Part shown: positions 37,204-50,412 of the stretch, piece by piece
Numbering within the stretch: the first letter of the stretch is position 1
Layout of the letters: every line of letters starts with the position of its first letter
Assembly (NCBI GenBank): GCA_023159155.1
Contig: JAJNNX010000006.1
Coordinates: 1,240,001-1,304,000, forward strand
DNA from: Ustulina deusta
Taxonomy: Eukaryota; Ascomycota; Sordariomycetes; Xylariales; Xylariaceae
Reading direction: 5' to 3'
DNA length: 64,000 nucleotides
The notes under the pieces: model-generated
Database searches by the model: none
The model's input: the letters and a program-made list of their open reading frames with translations, nothing else
Told to the model about the DNA's origin: nothing
Made by a program: the position numbers and the translations under genes

Positions 37204-37438
37204 TATTATAATTAGTTAAATAAAGTTTTTATAGCTAGTTTATTAATACTATAAACAAAAACTCTAAGCTAAAAAAAAAAAAAAAAAAAAAAAAATCAAA
37301 GTTTATAAAGTAAGTAAATATAGACTTTATGTATGTAGTTATAGAGTTATAGGTTAGTCCGTGCATAGACTTCCTATTTTATTACTATATAGGTCTAGAG
37401 TCCTTGCAGGTCTCGCTAAGACTGTACTAACCGTCATA
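37204..37438 (-). repeat. 5' LTR of element B1
   Basis: 235 bp. On the + strand it starts TATTATAATTAGTTAAATAAAG and ends CTAACCGTCATA. The half next to A1 is better preserved than the half next to the foreign segment. Confidence 0.85.
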
Positions 37439-39554
37439 ACCAGAACAAAAACAAGCTTTTAAATATATAAAACTGCTAGCTTATAAAGCACCTGTTCTAG
37501 CCTTTTTTAGGCCCGGCCAACCAATACAAATAAAAATAAATATTTTATATAATATAACAAAAAAAATTATCTAGTAGTAATAAGAAGATATAACCTAAAA
37601 ACCTATAAAATATTTTTTTAAAACAATAATACTAATTAAATAAACTTACCTAATTTAAAACTATAAACTTTTAATAATAGTATAAACTTTAAAACATTAC
37701 TACCTAGAGCTCTTTAGAACTAAGTTCTTTATAATAACTAATTATTAAGCTTTATTATATTTTTTAAATAAATAGATTTTATTAATATAACAAATATGCT
37801 AAGCCAACTTTTTAATACTAACTAAAATAAAAAAATATAATAGCTAATGCTTTATTAAAAAAAACAGTTAAGCTTTTTATAATTAAAACTAAAAAAGCTA
37901 AAAAATAAATAATAGTATTAGTCCTGCCTAACAAAATATTAAGTCCTATATTAACTATAGACCTTTTATTTAATACTTTTTAAAAAGCTAACCTAATAAA
38001 CCTAATTAAACAAAAAAACTAACTATAAGAACTAAAAAATAAAAATAAAAAGTTATACGTACTTAAAATTATCCTAAATAAGATTATTTTTTTTTATATA
38101 ATTTTAATTTAAAAAGTTTATATACCTTTAATTACTACGCACTAAGATTAGCACAAAATAATTAAAATATTAAAACAAAAATATTACTAGTTTTACCTAA
38201 AATATAACTATAAATAATATATATATAATTATTACAATTATAAAAAAAACAAAATATTACAAAACAAAATTTTTAGCTTTTTTTATTTATTGCTTATACT
38301 AGCTGTAGTATAGCAATACATAATAATAAATAGCAAAAATATGCTACCTAACTAATAAGGTTATAATTACGTATAAATATTTATAAACAAATTTAATTAT
38401 TTAATCGCAACTTTACCTAGCAAAAAAATAAACATTATAGAATTATTAGCTATATAATACTATAAAAGTTTATATAGATTTTTTAATATATTAAATATAT
38501 AAATATTAAATAACATAGGACTATTTATTTTTAAATTTATAATAATAATTAATAATTTTATAAGTATTAAATATTGTTTTAATAGTACTTACTACCTTTA
38601 AACCTAAAAAGCAATAAAATTAATTAATTAAAAACTAAACTAATAATTCTATTTTTATATTAATAAATACTAAAACAATTAAAATATTTATTTTTTTGCT
38701 TTAAACTTTATATATAATTTTTTATAATATTTATTAATTAATATATTACTACTAAAAATAGCAATAAAAATTAAAGCATAAAACTTTTTAATAATAAATA
38801 TTAGTAAAACTATTATAAATTTTAATACTAAACAATAAACGCTTAAACTAGTTTATTAAACTTAAAACGTTTAAAAAATAATATATAATATAGCAATTTT
38901 TGTATAAAAATAATATAAGCTACAAACTAATAAAAAAAAACGCTTAATAAATTTTAAAATAAAAAATAAAATCTTTTTAAAAAAAAAAAGTTTTATAATA
39001 TAAATATTAACTACTAGATTAGATTTTTAATTAGTTAAACTTTTTAAATTTTTAAAAAAACAAAAATTTAGCTATATTTTTAACTTGCTTAATTTTTACA
39101 AAATAAAAAACTTATTTTATACTAACTAATTATAAAAAATAAGCAATAATTTTTTATTTTAATAAATCTAATTATTATTTTTAGTTAAAAATATTAATAA
39201 TAAAATAAAATTTAAAATTAAACAAATTAAATAATTAAAAATATATAAAAAAAACAAAAAGTTATAATACTAGGTTGCTTAAAAAAGCTATAATTCTAAT
39301 AATACTTAATATATAGCCTAAATTTTTAAAAATATACTAATTAAACTTAATTAATTTTATAAAATTTATAAAAAAGCTCCTAGATTTTTTATAAGATTAT
39401 AAAAATAAATATATATAATAATAGCTAACAAGTTTATAAACAATTATAAAAATAATAATAAAACAATATAATATAAAAAAATTATATAAACTTAATATTA
39501 TTAATAACTTTAAATTAAAACTATATTTAAACTTTTAGTTTTAAAAAAAAATAG

Positions 39555-39798
39555 TATAATAATTAATATAATTTATATAGTTTTAGCAAGACTTGCAAGA
39601 ACTCTAAACCTATATAGTAATAAAATAAAAAATCTATGTATAAACTAACCTAACTTTGCAGCCATACATATAAAGTCTATATTTACCTACCTTATAAACT
39701 CTAACTTCTTTTCTTCCTTTCTTTTTTCTTTAGCTTAAAGTCTTTGTCTATAATAGTAATAAACTAGCTATAGAAACTTTACTCGACTAATCGTGACA
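39555..39798 (+). repeat. 3' LTR of element A1
   Basis: 244 bp, from TATAATAATTAATATAATT to CTCGACTAATCGTGACA. The last 30 bases are nearly unmutated and give the family's true terminus, GTGACA. Confidence 0.85.
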
Positions 39799-39803
39799 AT
39801 ATA

Positions 39804-40093
39804 AATATATTTTTGTTAATTTTATAGCTATTTTATTTTTAGAAATATTTCAGTTTTATAAATTGCAGGGATTATTTTAGCGTACTTTTTTTATAACACT
39901 TGAAATAAAATAACTATAAAATTAGAAAAAATATATTTAGATTCTTTATTTAGTTAGAATTCTAAAAATCCAAATTATTAGTCTAGACGACTTATATTTG
40001 CAAAGTTATATAAAAAGTAAAATAAGTAGTTTTTTGGTGCAAAATTAGCGTACAAAAAACGCCAAGAAAAAGTGCGAAACGAGCTTGTGGGAT
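39804..40093. repeat. Right part of the foldback MITE split by A1
   Basis: Joined to 20630-20780 with one copy of ATATA, this gives a unit of about 440 bp whose two halves are inverted copies of about 200 bp with a short spacer near 39855-39890. The right end is GCTTGTGGGAT. Long palindromic arms and no coding frame fit a miniature foldback element. Flanking target duplication is not clear. Confidence 0.72.
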
Positions 40094-40146
40094 ATGTTAC
40101 TTATAATAATATAATACCTCATCTATTAATATTTCGCCGATCTTTT

Positions 40147-40383
40147 TGTCACGATCAGTTAAGTAAAGCTTCCACAGCTAGTTTATTAATACTATAAACA
40201 AAGACTCTAAGCTAAAAAAAAAAAAAAAAAAAAAAAAGAATTAAAGTTTATAAAGTAGGTAGATATAAACTCTATATATATAACTACAAAGTTATAGGTT
40301 AGTTTGTATATAAACTTCCTATTTTATTATTATATAGGTCTAAAGTTCTTGCAAGTTTTGCTAAAACTATATTAATTATTATA
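40147..40383 (-). repeat. 3' (left) LTR of element B2
   Basis: 237 bp with an intact TGTCACGATCAG start on the + strand. It is preceded by the target copy CTTTT. Confidence 0.85.
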
Positions 40384-40680
40384 TTACTTCCTTTTAAAAC
40401 TAAAAATTTAAATATAGTTTTAATTCGAGGTTACTAATAATATTAGGTTTATATAGTTTTTTTATATTATATTGCTTTATTATTGTTTTTATAATTGCTT
40501 GCAAATTTATTAGCTACTATTATATATATTTATTTTTATAATTTTATAAAAAGTCTAAAGGCTTTTTTATAAGTTTTATAAAATTAGTTAAACTTAATTA
40601 GTATATTTTAAAAATTTTAAGCTATATATTAAATATTATTAAAATTATAGTTTTTTTAAATAATTTAATATTATAGTTTT

Positions 40681-40918
40681 TGTCACGATTAGTCAAGTAA
40701 AGCTTCTATAGCTAGTTTATTAATACTATAAACAAAGACTCTAAGCTAAAAAAGAAAAAAAGAAAAGAAAAAAAGTTAGAGTTTATAAAATAAGTAGATA
40801 TAAACTCTATATATATAGCTGCAAAGTTATAAATTAGTCTATATATAAACTTCCTATTTTATTGCTATATAGGTCTAAAATCTTTATAAGTCTTGCTAAA
40901 ACTATACTAACCGTTATA
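40681..40918 (-). repeat. 3' (left) LTR of element B3
   Basis: 238 bp, TGTCACGATTAG... to ...CTAACCGTTATA. In its A tract a few G bases interrupt the run. Confidence 0.85.
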
Positions 40919-43900
40919 TTACCTTTTTTAAAAACCAAAAGTTTAAACATAATTTTAACTCAAAGTTATTAATAATATTAAATTTATATAGTTTTTCTAT
41001 ATTATATTGCTTTATTATTATTTTTATAATTATTTATAAATTTATTAACTATTACTATATATATTTATTTTTATAATTTTATAAAAAATCTAAAAACTTT
41101 TTTATAAGTTTTATAAAATTAATTAAGCTTAATTAGTATATTTTTAAAATTTTAAACTATATACTAGGTATTATTAAAATTATAGCTTTTCTAAGTAATT
41201 TAGTATTATAGCTCTTTGCTTTTTTATATATTTTTAATTATTTAATCTGTTTAACTTTAAATTCTGCTTTATTATTAATATTTTTAGCTAAAAGTAATAA
41301 TTAAATTTATTAAAATAAAAAATTATTGTTTATTTTTTATAATTAGTTAATATAAAATAAGTTTTTTATTTTATAAAAATTAAATAAATTAAAAATATAA
41401 CTAAATTTTTATTTTTTTTAAATTTTAAAAAATCTAACCAACTAAAAGTCTAGTCTAATAATTAATATTTATATTACAAAGCTTTTTTTTTTTAAAAAAA
41501 CCCTTATTTTTTACTTTAAAATCTATTAAACATTTTTTTTATTAGTTTATTGCTTATATTATTTCTATGCAAAAGTTACTATATTATATACTATTCTTTA
41601 AACATTTCAAGTTTAACGGACTAATTTAAGCGCTTATTATTTAATATTAAAATTTATAATAGTTTGATTAATATTTACTATTAAAAAGTTTTATATTTTA
41701 ATTTTTATTATTATTTTTAGTAATAATATATTAATTAATAAATATTATAAAAAATTATACACAAAGTCTAAAACCAAAAAATAAATACTTTAATTGTTTT
41801 AATATTTATTAATATAAAAATAAAATTATTAATCTAATTTTTAATTAATTAATTTTATTATTTTTTAGGTCTAAAAATAATAAAAGCTATTAAAATAATA
41901 CTTAGTACTTATAAAACTATTAATTATTATTATAAACTTAAAAATAAATAATTCTATATTATTTAATATTTATACGTTTAATATACTAAAAAATCTATAT
42001 AAACTTTTATAATATTATATAGCTAAAAACTTTATAATATTTTTTTTTTCTAAATAAAGTTATAATTAAATAATTAAACTTATTAATAAATATTTATATA
42101 TAATTATAACTTTATTAGTTAAATAATATATTTTTATTATTTATTATTATATATTGCTATACTATAGCTAATATAAACAATAAATAAAAAAAACCAAAAG
42201 TTTTATTTTATAATATTTTTTTTTTTTATAGTTATAATAATTATATATATATTATTTATAATTATATCTTAAATAAAACTAATAATATTTTTGTTCTAAT
42301 ATTTTAATTATTTTATATTAACTTTAATATATAATAATTAAAAATATATAAACTTTTTAAATTAAAACTATATAAAAAAATAATCCTATTTAAAATAACC
42401 TTAAATATGTATAATTTTTTATTTTTATTTCCTAGATCTTATAGCTAGTTTTTTTATTTAATTAAATCTATTAAATTAGCTTTTTAAAAAATATTAAATA
42501 AAAAGTCTATAGTTAATATAAAACTTAATATTTTATTAAACAGAACTAATACTATTATTTTTTATTTTATTTTTTTAGCTTTAATTATAAAAAGCTTAAT
42601 TATTTTTTTTAATAAAATATTAGTTACTATGTTTTTTTATCCTAGTTAATATTAAAAAATAATATTAAAATTTAATAAAAAATTAGCTTAGCATAGTTAT
42701 TATATTAATAAAATCTACTTATTTAAAAAATATAATAAAGCTTAATAATTAGTTACTATAAAAAACTTAATTTTAAAAAACTTTAAGTAATAATATTTTA
42801 AAATTTATATTATTACTAAAAATTTATAATTTTAAATTAAATAAACTTGCTTAATTAATATTATTATTTTAAAAAAATATTTTATAAGTTTTTAGGTTAT
42901 ATCTTTTTATTATTATTAAATAATTTTTTTTATTATATTATATAAAATATTTATTTTCATTTATATTAGTTAGCCGGGCTTAAAAAAAGCTAAAACAAAT
43001 ATTTTATATACTAGCAGTTTTATATATTCAAAAGCTTGTTTTTATTTTAATCCTATTATAAATAGCTTATTTTTTTTTAATAGTTGATTTAAAAAAGTAG
43101 CAATTTTACTAGTATAATAAATAAACATATAAATATAATTATAAAACTTAAAAATTAACTAGATTAATTTAATACTTTTAAAATTATTAAAATCTTAATT
43201 TAAAATTATTTAAATTTTTATAAAATTAATTTTAATTTTAATTTTAGTTTTTATAATTATTTTTAAATAATTAATAATAAATATATTAAAACAAAACTTT
43301 TTAATATTTTTTTAATATTTAAAACTAATATAATTTAATTTTTTAAATATATATTTTTTTATTAATAATTAATTATAAACTTATATTTAATTAACCTAAG
43401 TTTAAATATAAACAAAATAAAAACAATATTTAAATTTATATTTTATTTAATAAAATTTATAACTAATAGTTTATTTATAAACTTTTTTTTAAATAAAATA
43501 AACTATATAAATATTTAATATTAATAAAGCTTAAAAGTATATTTTTTTTATTAAATTCTAGTACTATATTAAATCTTAGTTATAATAATAATAATATTTT
43601 AAACTTTTTTTTTTAAAAAAAATCTTTTTAAATATAATAACTAAAAAAATAAAAAGCTTTGCACTAACTTTATATATTTAAAGTTTTTTTTTTTCAAAAA
43701 TAAAATCGGTTTATTATCAAAAATTTTTTATAGTACTACTTAATTAATCTAAATTTATTTTTTTTATAAAGTATTAATTACTTTTGAGTTTTTTTTAAAT
43801 AGCTTAATATAATTATTTTTAGTTATTATAAACTTAATTACAATAAATTCTTTTAAAATCTTTTTAGCTAATTATTTTTATTTATTTTAATAAAAATAAT

Positions 43901-46078
43901 TCTAAAAGTTTTATATAATTTTTTTAATAATAATTTAGGTTTTTTTTTTTTTAAAATTATTATATAAACTTTTTTTGTTTTAAATTTAAAAGTCCTAAGT
44001 TTTTTTTATGTTTTTTTAATTTTAGTTGTTCTTAAAATAATTATTTTAATATTTAATAATATTTTTTAACGCTTAATTATATTAATTAATATTTTTTTAT
44101 ATTTTTAGCTTTATATTTTATTTTATTAACTATTTAATATTAATAATAATATTATAGCTAAAATTAATAACTTAAAATATTTAGTTTTTAAACTATTAAT
44201 TATTAATTTCTATAATATATATTAAATATTTATAAACTTTATTAACTATTTTATTTTAATAGTTATAAAGCTTTTAAAATTTAACTAAATAAACTATTTT
44301 TATTTTTAACTATTATTTAACTTATTATATAAACTTATAACTAATTATTAAAAAAATATAAGTTTTAGTATTATATAAAATTAAAGTTTTTATTTTAATA
44401 CTATTAATTTATAATTAAATAAATATTTTAAAAATAATTAATTTGTTTTAGCTATATATTTTAATTAAAATAAATAAAAAAATTAATAAAAAAACTTCTA
44501 TTAGTTCTATTTGTTTTTTAAATTAAATAAATTACTAAAGCTATTTTTATTATAGATTTTTTTTGCTAGTTAAACGCCTAAGAGTTTAAGCTTTTAGTTA
44601 AAACAGTTAATTAATAAGTACTTTTTTTTTTATAAATAAAACAGGTCTTATTATTTTAATAAGCTTTTTTTTTTTTTATAATTAGTATTTATTTTAATTA
44701 TTTTAAAATAAATATTTTAGAACTTTTAAAATTAGCTAAAAATTAATAAATAAGTTTGCTAAAAACTTAATTACTTAAATTAAATTTTTATTTAATTAAA
44801 CTAATATATTTAATTTATTAATAATTTTTATAAACTTGTTTTATATTATATATTAATTTAATAATTTTATTAATAAATAACTTATAAAAAATATTTAAAT
44901 TTATAAAAACTTTATATAAATTTTTTTTTAAGTTTATATAAAAATAGTTTTATAATTTATATTTTTATTATAACTTAATAAATTAATATTTTTAAGCTAA
45001 ATTATTAAATATAAAAATAAATTTATTAATATTTTTATTAGTTTTATATATATAAGCTTAAAATATTTTATAAATAATAACTACTTAATTAAAATTATAA
45101 TAAACTATTAATAAAACTTAAATTATTTTAATAATATTATTAAATAATTTTTTAATTAAATAAAAATATATTTTTATTAATTAGCTTATAATATACTAAA
45201 ATTAGTTATTTTTAGTTTAGAATATAATAATATTTTTATTTAGCTTTTTTGCTAGTTTATAAACCTAGTTATTAAATAAAGCTTTATTTTTTGCAAACTT
45301 GCTAAAATTAGTTTTTTATATTTTAGCTTTTTTAGTATAAGCAAGGTTTAAAGTATTAAAAAGTAAACTAATAAAATAAAAAACAAATAAAATAAAAAAC
45401 AAATAAAGCAATAAAACTAAAAAGTTTAAAATTAGTACTTTTAAATATATTTTTTATTATTAAATTATAGTTATTTTTTAAAAGTATTAAAATAAGCGTA
45501 TTAAAAGATTAATGTTTTATTTTTTTTATTTATTAAAAAAGTTCTACTAGAACTAATATAAAATTATAAGTTTGTATAGCTATAATATTTTCTAATATAT
45601 TTTTAGGTATATTATTTATTTTAAGTTATTTTAGCTCTAGTTTAAATTTAATTTTTTTAGGTTTTAATTTTCTGTTTTTTTTAGATTTTTTTTTAAATAT
45701 TAGTTCGCTTAAAACATTTATAAAAAAATCTAATATTTAATTTTTTTTTTTTTATAAATTTTTTTTTTTTAAAATTATCTAATAATAAAAAGCTAGCTAT
45801 ATTTAAAAATTAAAGTTATTTTAATTGTTTAAAAACTAAAAATAAAATAAAAGTATTTAAAATTAGGTTTTTTATAAATTATTAGTTTTTAAGTAATATA
45901 AAAATTAAAAGTTTTATTAAAATTATATTAAAATTAGGTTTATGTTATAAAATATATAATCTTTTATATTAAATATATAATAAAAAAAAAGTTTATTTAT
46001 ATTTTATTAACTATAACAAAATAAAAATTATATATTTATTAAATATTTATTAATAAATAATTAATAAACTTAAAATAA

Positions 46079-46192
46079 TATTATAATTAATTAAATAAAG
46101 CTTTTATAGCTAGTTTATTAATATTATAAATAAAGATTTTAAGTTAAAAAAAAAAAAAAAAAAAAAAAAAAAGTTAGAGTTTATAAGGTAAG
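46079..46192 (-). repeat. Truncated right LTR of element B3
   Basis: Contains the first 114 bp (left on the + strand) of the LTR including the A tract and GTTAGAGTTTATAAGGTAAG, then stops where B4's LTR begins. The missing remainder is not found elsewhere in the window. Confidence 0.75.
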
Positions 46193-46447
46193 TATTATAA
46201 TCAGTTAAGTAAAGCTTCTATAGCTAGTTTATTAATACTATAAACAAAAACTCTAAGCTAAAAAAAAAAAAAAAAAAAAAAAAAGTTAAAGTTTATAAAA
46301 TAAGTAGATATAAACTCTATATGTATAGCTGCAGAGTTAAGTTAGTCTATATATAGACTTTTTATTTTATTGCTATATAGGTCTAAAATTTTTATAAATC
46401 TTGCTAAAACTGTACCTAAAATTATATAAACTATACTAACTATTATA
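46193..46447 (-). repeat. 3' (left) LTR of element B4
   Basis: 255 bp. It includes an extra insertion of about 18 bp near its right end (CTAAAATTATATAAACTGTAC-like region, 46416-46434). Confidence 0.8.
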
Positions 46448-49400
46448 CTACTTTTTTTTAAAACTAAAAGTTTAAACATAGTTTTAATTTAAAATTACTA
46501 ATAATATTAAGTTTATATAGTTTTTTTATATTATATTGCTTTATTATTGTTTTTATAATTGCTTATAAATTTATTAATTACTATTATATATATTTATTTT
46601 TATAATTTTATAAAAAGTTTAAAAGCTTTTTTATAAGTTTTATAAAATTAGTTAAGTTTGATTAGTATATTTTTAAAAATTTAAGCTATATACTAGGTAT
46701 TATTAAAATTATAGCTTTTTTAAACAATTTAATATTATAACTTTTTGCTTTTTTTATATATTTTTAATTGTTTGATTTATTTAATTTTGAATTTTGCTTT
46801 ACTATTAATATTTTTAATAAAAAGCAGTAATTAGATTTATTAAAATAAAAAATTATTATTTACTTTTTATAATTAGCTAATATAAAATAGGGTTTTTATT
46901 TTATAAAAGTTAGACAAATTAAAAATATAACTAAATTTTTGTTTTTTTAGAATTTTAAAAAATCTAACTAACTAAAAGTCTAATTTAATAGTTAGTACTT
47001 ATGTTATAAAACCTTTCTTTTTTAAAAAAACTTTATTTTTTATTTTAAAATTTATTAAGCGTTTTTTTTTATTAGCTTATAGTTTATATTGTTTTTATAT
47101 AAGGGTTGCTATATTATATATTATTTTTTAAACGTTCTAAGTTTAATAAACTAATTTAAATATTTATTACTTAGTATTAGAATTTATAATAGTTTTATTA
47201 ATATTTATTATTAAAAAGTTTTATGTTTTAATTCTTATTACTACTTTTAGTAGTAATATATTAATTAATAAATATTATAAAAAATTATATATAAAATTTA
47301 AAACAAAAAAATAAATATTCTAATTATTTTAGTATTTATTAATATAAAAATAGAGTTATTAGTCTAATTTTTAATTAGTTAATTTTATTATTTTTTAAGT
47401 TTAAAAGTAGTAAGTACTATTAAAGTAGTGCTTAATATTTATAAAATTATTAATTATTGTTATAAATTTAGAAATAAACAGTCCTATATTATTTAATATT
47501 TATATATCTAATATACCAAAAAATCTATATAGATTTCTATAGTATTATATAGCTAGTAACTTTGTAGTATTTATTTTTTTGCTAGATAAAGTTATAATTA
47601 AATAGCTAAACTTATTTATAAATATCTATATATAGTTATAACTTTATTAGTTAGGTAGCATATTTTTATAATTTATTACTACGTATTGCTATACTATAGC
47701 TAGTATAAGCAATAAATAAAAAAAGCTAAAAGTCTTATTTTGTAATATTTTGTTTTTTTATAGTTATAACAATTATATATATATTATTTATAATTATATT
47801 TTAAATAAAACTAGTAATATCTTTATTTTAATATTTTAATTATTTTATATTAACTTTAGTATATAATAATTAAAAATATATAAGTTTTTCGAATTAAAGT
47901 TATATAAAAAAAAAAAATTTTATTTAAAATAATCTTAAGTATATATAACTTTTTATTTTTATTTCTTAGATCTTATAGCTAGTTTTTTTATTTAATTAGG
48001 TTTATTAGATTAGTTTTTTAGAAAGTATTAAATAAAAAGTCTATAATTAATATAAAATTTAGTATTTTATTAAGCAGAACTAATATTATTGTTTGTTTTT
48101 TTAGTTTTTTTAGCTTTAATTATAAAAAACTTAGCTATTTTTTTTAATAAAACATTAACTATTATATTTTTTTATTTTAATTAGTATTAAAAAATAATAT
48201 TAAAGTTTAATAAAAAGTTAGCTTAGCATATTTATTATATTAATAAAATCTATTTATTTAAAAAATATAATAAAGCTTAATAATTAATTATTATAAAAAA
48301 CTTAGTTCTAAAAAACTTTAAGCAGTAATATTTTAAAGTTTTAAATTAAGTAAACTTGCTTAGTTAATATTATTGTTTTAAAAAAATATTTTATAAGTTT
48401 TTAAATTATATTTTTTTATTATTGCTAAATATTTTTTTTTATTATATTATATAAAATATTTGTTTTTATTTATATTAGTTAGCCGGGCCTAAAAAAAACT
48501 AAAACAAACGTTTTATATATTAGTAGTTTTATATATTTAAAAGTTTATTTTTGTTCTAGTTCTATTATAAATAACTTATTTTTTTTAATAATTAATTTAA
48601 AAAAGTAATAATTTTATTAATATAATAAATAAATATATAAATATAATTATAAAACTTAAAAAATAACTAAATTAATTTAGTATTTTTAAAATTATTAAAA
48701 TTTTAATTTAAAATTGTTTAAATTTTAATAAAATTAATTTTTATTTTTATTTTAGTTTTTATAACTATTTTTAAATAATTAATAATAAATATATTAAAAT
48801 AAAAATTTTTAATATTTTTTTAATATTTAGTTTAATATAAATAATAAATTATTTTTTTATAATAAGTTTAGTATTATTTTTTAGTTTTAAAATAAATTAA
48901 AATATTATTTATATAAATATTTATAAATTTATTTAAAAGTTTTTAAATTTATATATTAATAAAAACTTACTATTAAGTAAGTTTTATTTTTAAACTAAAT
49001 AATAAAACTTTTTATTAAAATATTTTTTTATAAATTTAAAAAAAAAATTAATATAATTTTATAATTAATAATATTTAATAAAAAGTTTTAATGATATTTA
49101 GTATTAATATAATTTAATTTTTTAAATATATATTTTTTTATTAATAATTAATTATAAATTTATATTTTATTTAATAAAGTTTATAATTAATAGTTTATTT
49201 ATAAATTTTTTTTTAAATAAAATAAACTATATAAATATTTAATATTAATAAAATCTAAAAGTATATTTTTTATTATTAAATTTTAATACTATATTAAATT
49301 TTAGTTATAATAATAATAAAGTTTTAGATTTTTTTTTTAAAAAAAACTTTTTTAAATATAATAGCTAAAAAAACAAAAAACTTTATATTAATTTTATATA

Positions 49401-50143
49401 TTTAAAGTTTTTTTTTTAAAAAATAAAATTGGTTTATTATTAAAAATCTTTTATAGTATTACTTAATTAATTTAAGTTTTTTTTTTTTATAAAGTATTAA
49501 TTATTTTTAAGTTTTTTTTAAATAGTTTAGTATAGTTATTTTTAATTGTTATAAACTTAATTATAATAAGTTTTTTTAAAGTTTTTTTAGTTAGTTGATA
49601 GAAATAATTCTAAAAGTTTTATATAATTTTTTTAATAATAGTTTAGTTTTTTTTTTTTTTTTAAAATATTATATAGACTTCTTTTGTTTTAGGTTTAAAA
49701 GTCCTAGATCTTTTTTACGTTTTTTTAGTTTTAGTTATTTTTAAAATAATTATTTTATTTTTAAAAAATTGTTTTAATATTTAATAATATTTTTTTAATG
49801 TTTAATTGCATTAATTAATATTTTTTTATATTTTTAAGTTTATATTTTATTATTTATAGCTAAAAAATTTAATTATAATTATTAGTAAAAAATAAACTAA
49901 TAAAAATAAATTATTTAATTAAATTAATTTAATTATTATTTTTAAGTTTTTATTAAAATATTTTGTTTTATTAATTATTTAATATTAATAATAATATTAT
50001 AACTAAAATTAATAATTTAAAATATTTAGTTTTTAAATTATTAATTATTAATTTTTATAATATATATTAAATATTTATAAATTTTATTAATTATTTTGTT
50101 TTAATAGTTATAAAATTTTTAAAGTTTAATTAAATAAACTATT

Positions 50144-50412
50144 TGTTGGATTAATCGTACGCAATTAGCTAGGGCACTTACGGACCCCTTCGTACGAAGG
50201 GGTCTGGCCAAGGGGTCTAGGCCAAGGGGTCCGGCTAGGGACCACCTACAGACCCCTCCGTACGGAGGGGTATATAGGGGGCTCCCACCTACCCAATTCC
50301 TTCCTTTCTTTCCTTCCTTTTGAGTGTGGCATATAGTGAATAGACTGTATTCCACCAACCTTGCAGGCATGTACTGCTGCCTTGGAAATATGCAGTACAC
50401 TCCATTCAAACA
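50144..50412 (+). mobile_element. Copia-like solo LTR, not RIP-mutated
   Basis: 269 bp beginning TGTTGGATTAATCG and ending CATTCAAACA, flanked by the 5-bp duplication CTATT (50139-50143 and 50413-50417). The sister copy near 44290 shows the empty site. The segment is GC-rich in a nearly pure AT background, so it arrived after local mutation ended. It contains two large perfect palindromes (50183-50204 and 50252-50271, both centred on CGTACG), two GGCCAAGGGGTC direct repeats and a TATATAG box at 50271-50277. TGTTGG...CA ends suggest Copia, but with no internal part the superfamily is inferred. Strand is chosen from the TATA box. Confidence 0.82.

Larger units (their letters stand above)
30480..37438 (-). 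mobile_element. Ty3/Gypsy-family element B1, hybrid interior, nested in A1
   Basis: An opposite-strand copy with LTRs at 30480-30716 (3') and 37204-37438 (5'), flanked by the target duplication ACCAG (30475-30479 and 37439-37443). A1 reads straight across the insertion. Bases 30717 to about 32656 are collinear with the 3' half of the family (integrase side, ending within the RNase H region). The remaining 4.5 kb up to the 5' LTR does not resemble the family and lacks the primer-site sequence that should adjoin the LTR. It is degraded by RIP-type change. Confidence 0.83.
20781..39798 (+). mobile_element. Ty3/Gypsy retrotransposon A1, outer element, RIP-degraded
   Basis: Its ends are LTRs (20781-21025 and 39555-39798) flanked by the 5-bp target duplication ATATA (20776-20780 and 39799-39803). 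Removing the two nested insertions (A2 and B1, with one target copy each) leaves about 6.06 kb: 20781-21754, 27742-30479 and 37444-39798. Pieces on either side of each insertion are collinear with A2. Near 37488-37533 the + strand still reads APVLAFFRPGQPIQI, a fragment typical of the RT/RNase H region of Gypsy pol. More than 2 kb, room for integrase, lies between it and the 3' LTR, the order expected for Gypsy. All frames are full of stops; C-to-T and G-to-A change on both strands fits RIP. Confidence 0.88.
40681..46192 (-). mobile_element. Ty3/Gypsy-family element B3, right LTR truncated
   Basis: The left LTR (40681-40918) begins TGTCACGATTAGTCAAG and interrupts B2's interior after GTTTT. 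The interior runs 40919-46078. The second LTR starts near 46079 and breaks off at 46192, where a new LTR begins. Just outside it the sequence ATAAACTTAAAATAA (about 46064-46078) is the mutated minus-strand form of the primer-site region. No second GTTTT junction is found. Confidence 0.7.

Noticed and set aside
50119..50409. 96-codon minus-strand frame at 50.1-50.4 kb
   Set aside because: It coincides with the Copia-like solo LTR and exists only because that insert is not AT-converted.
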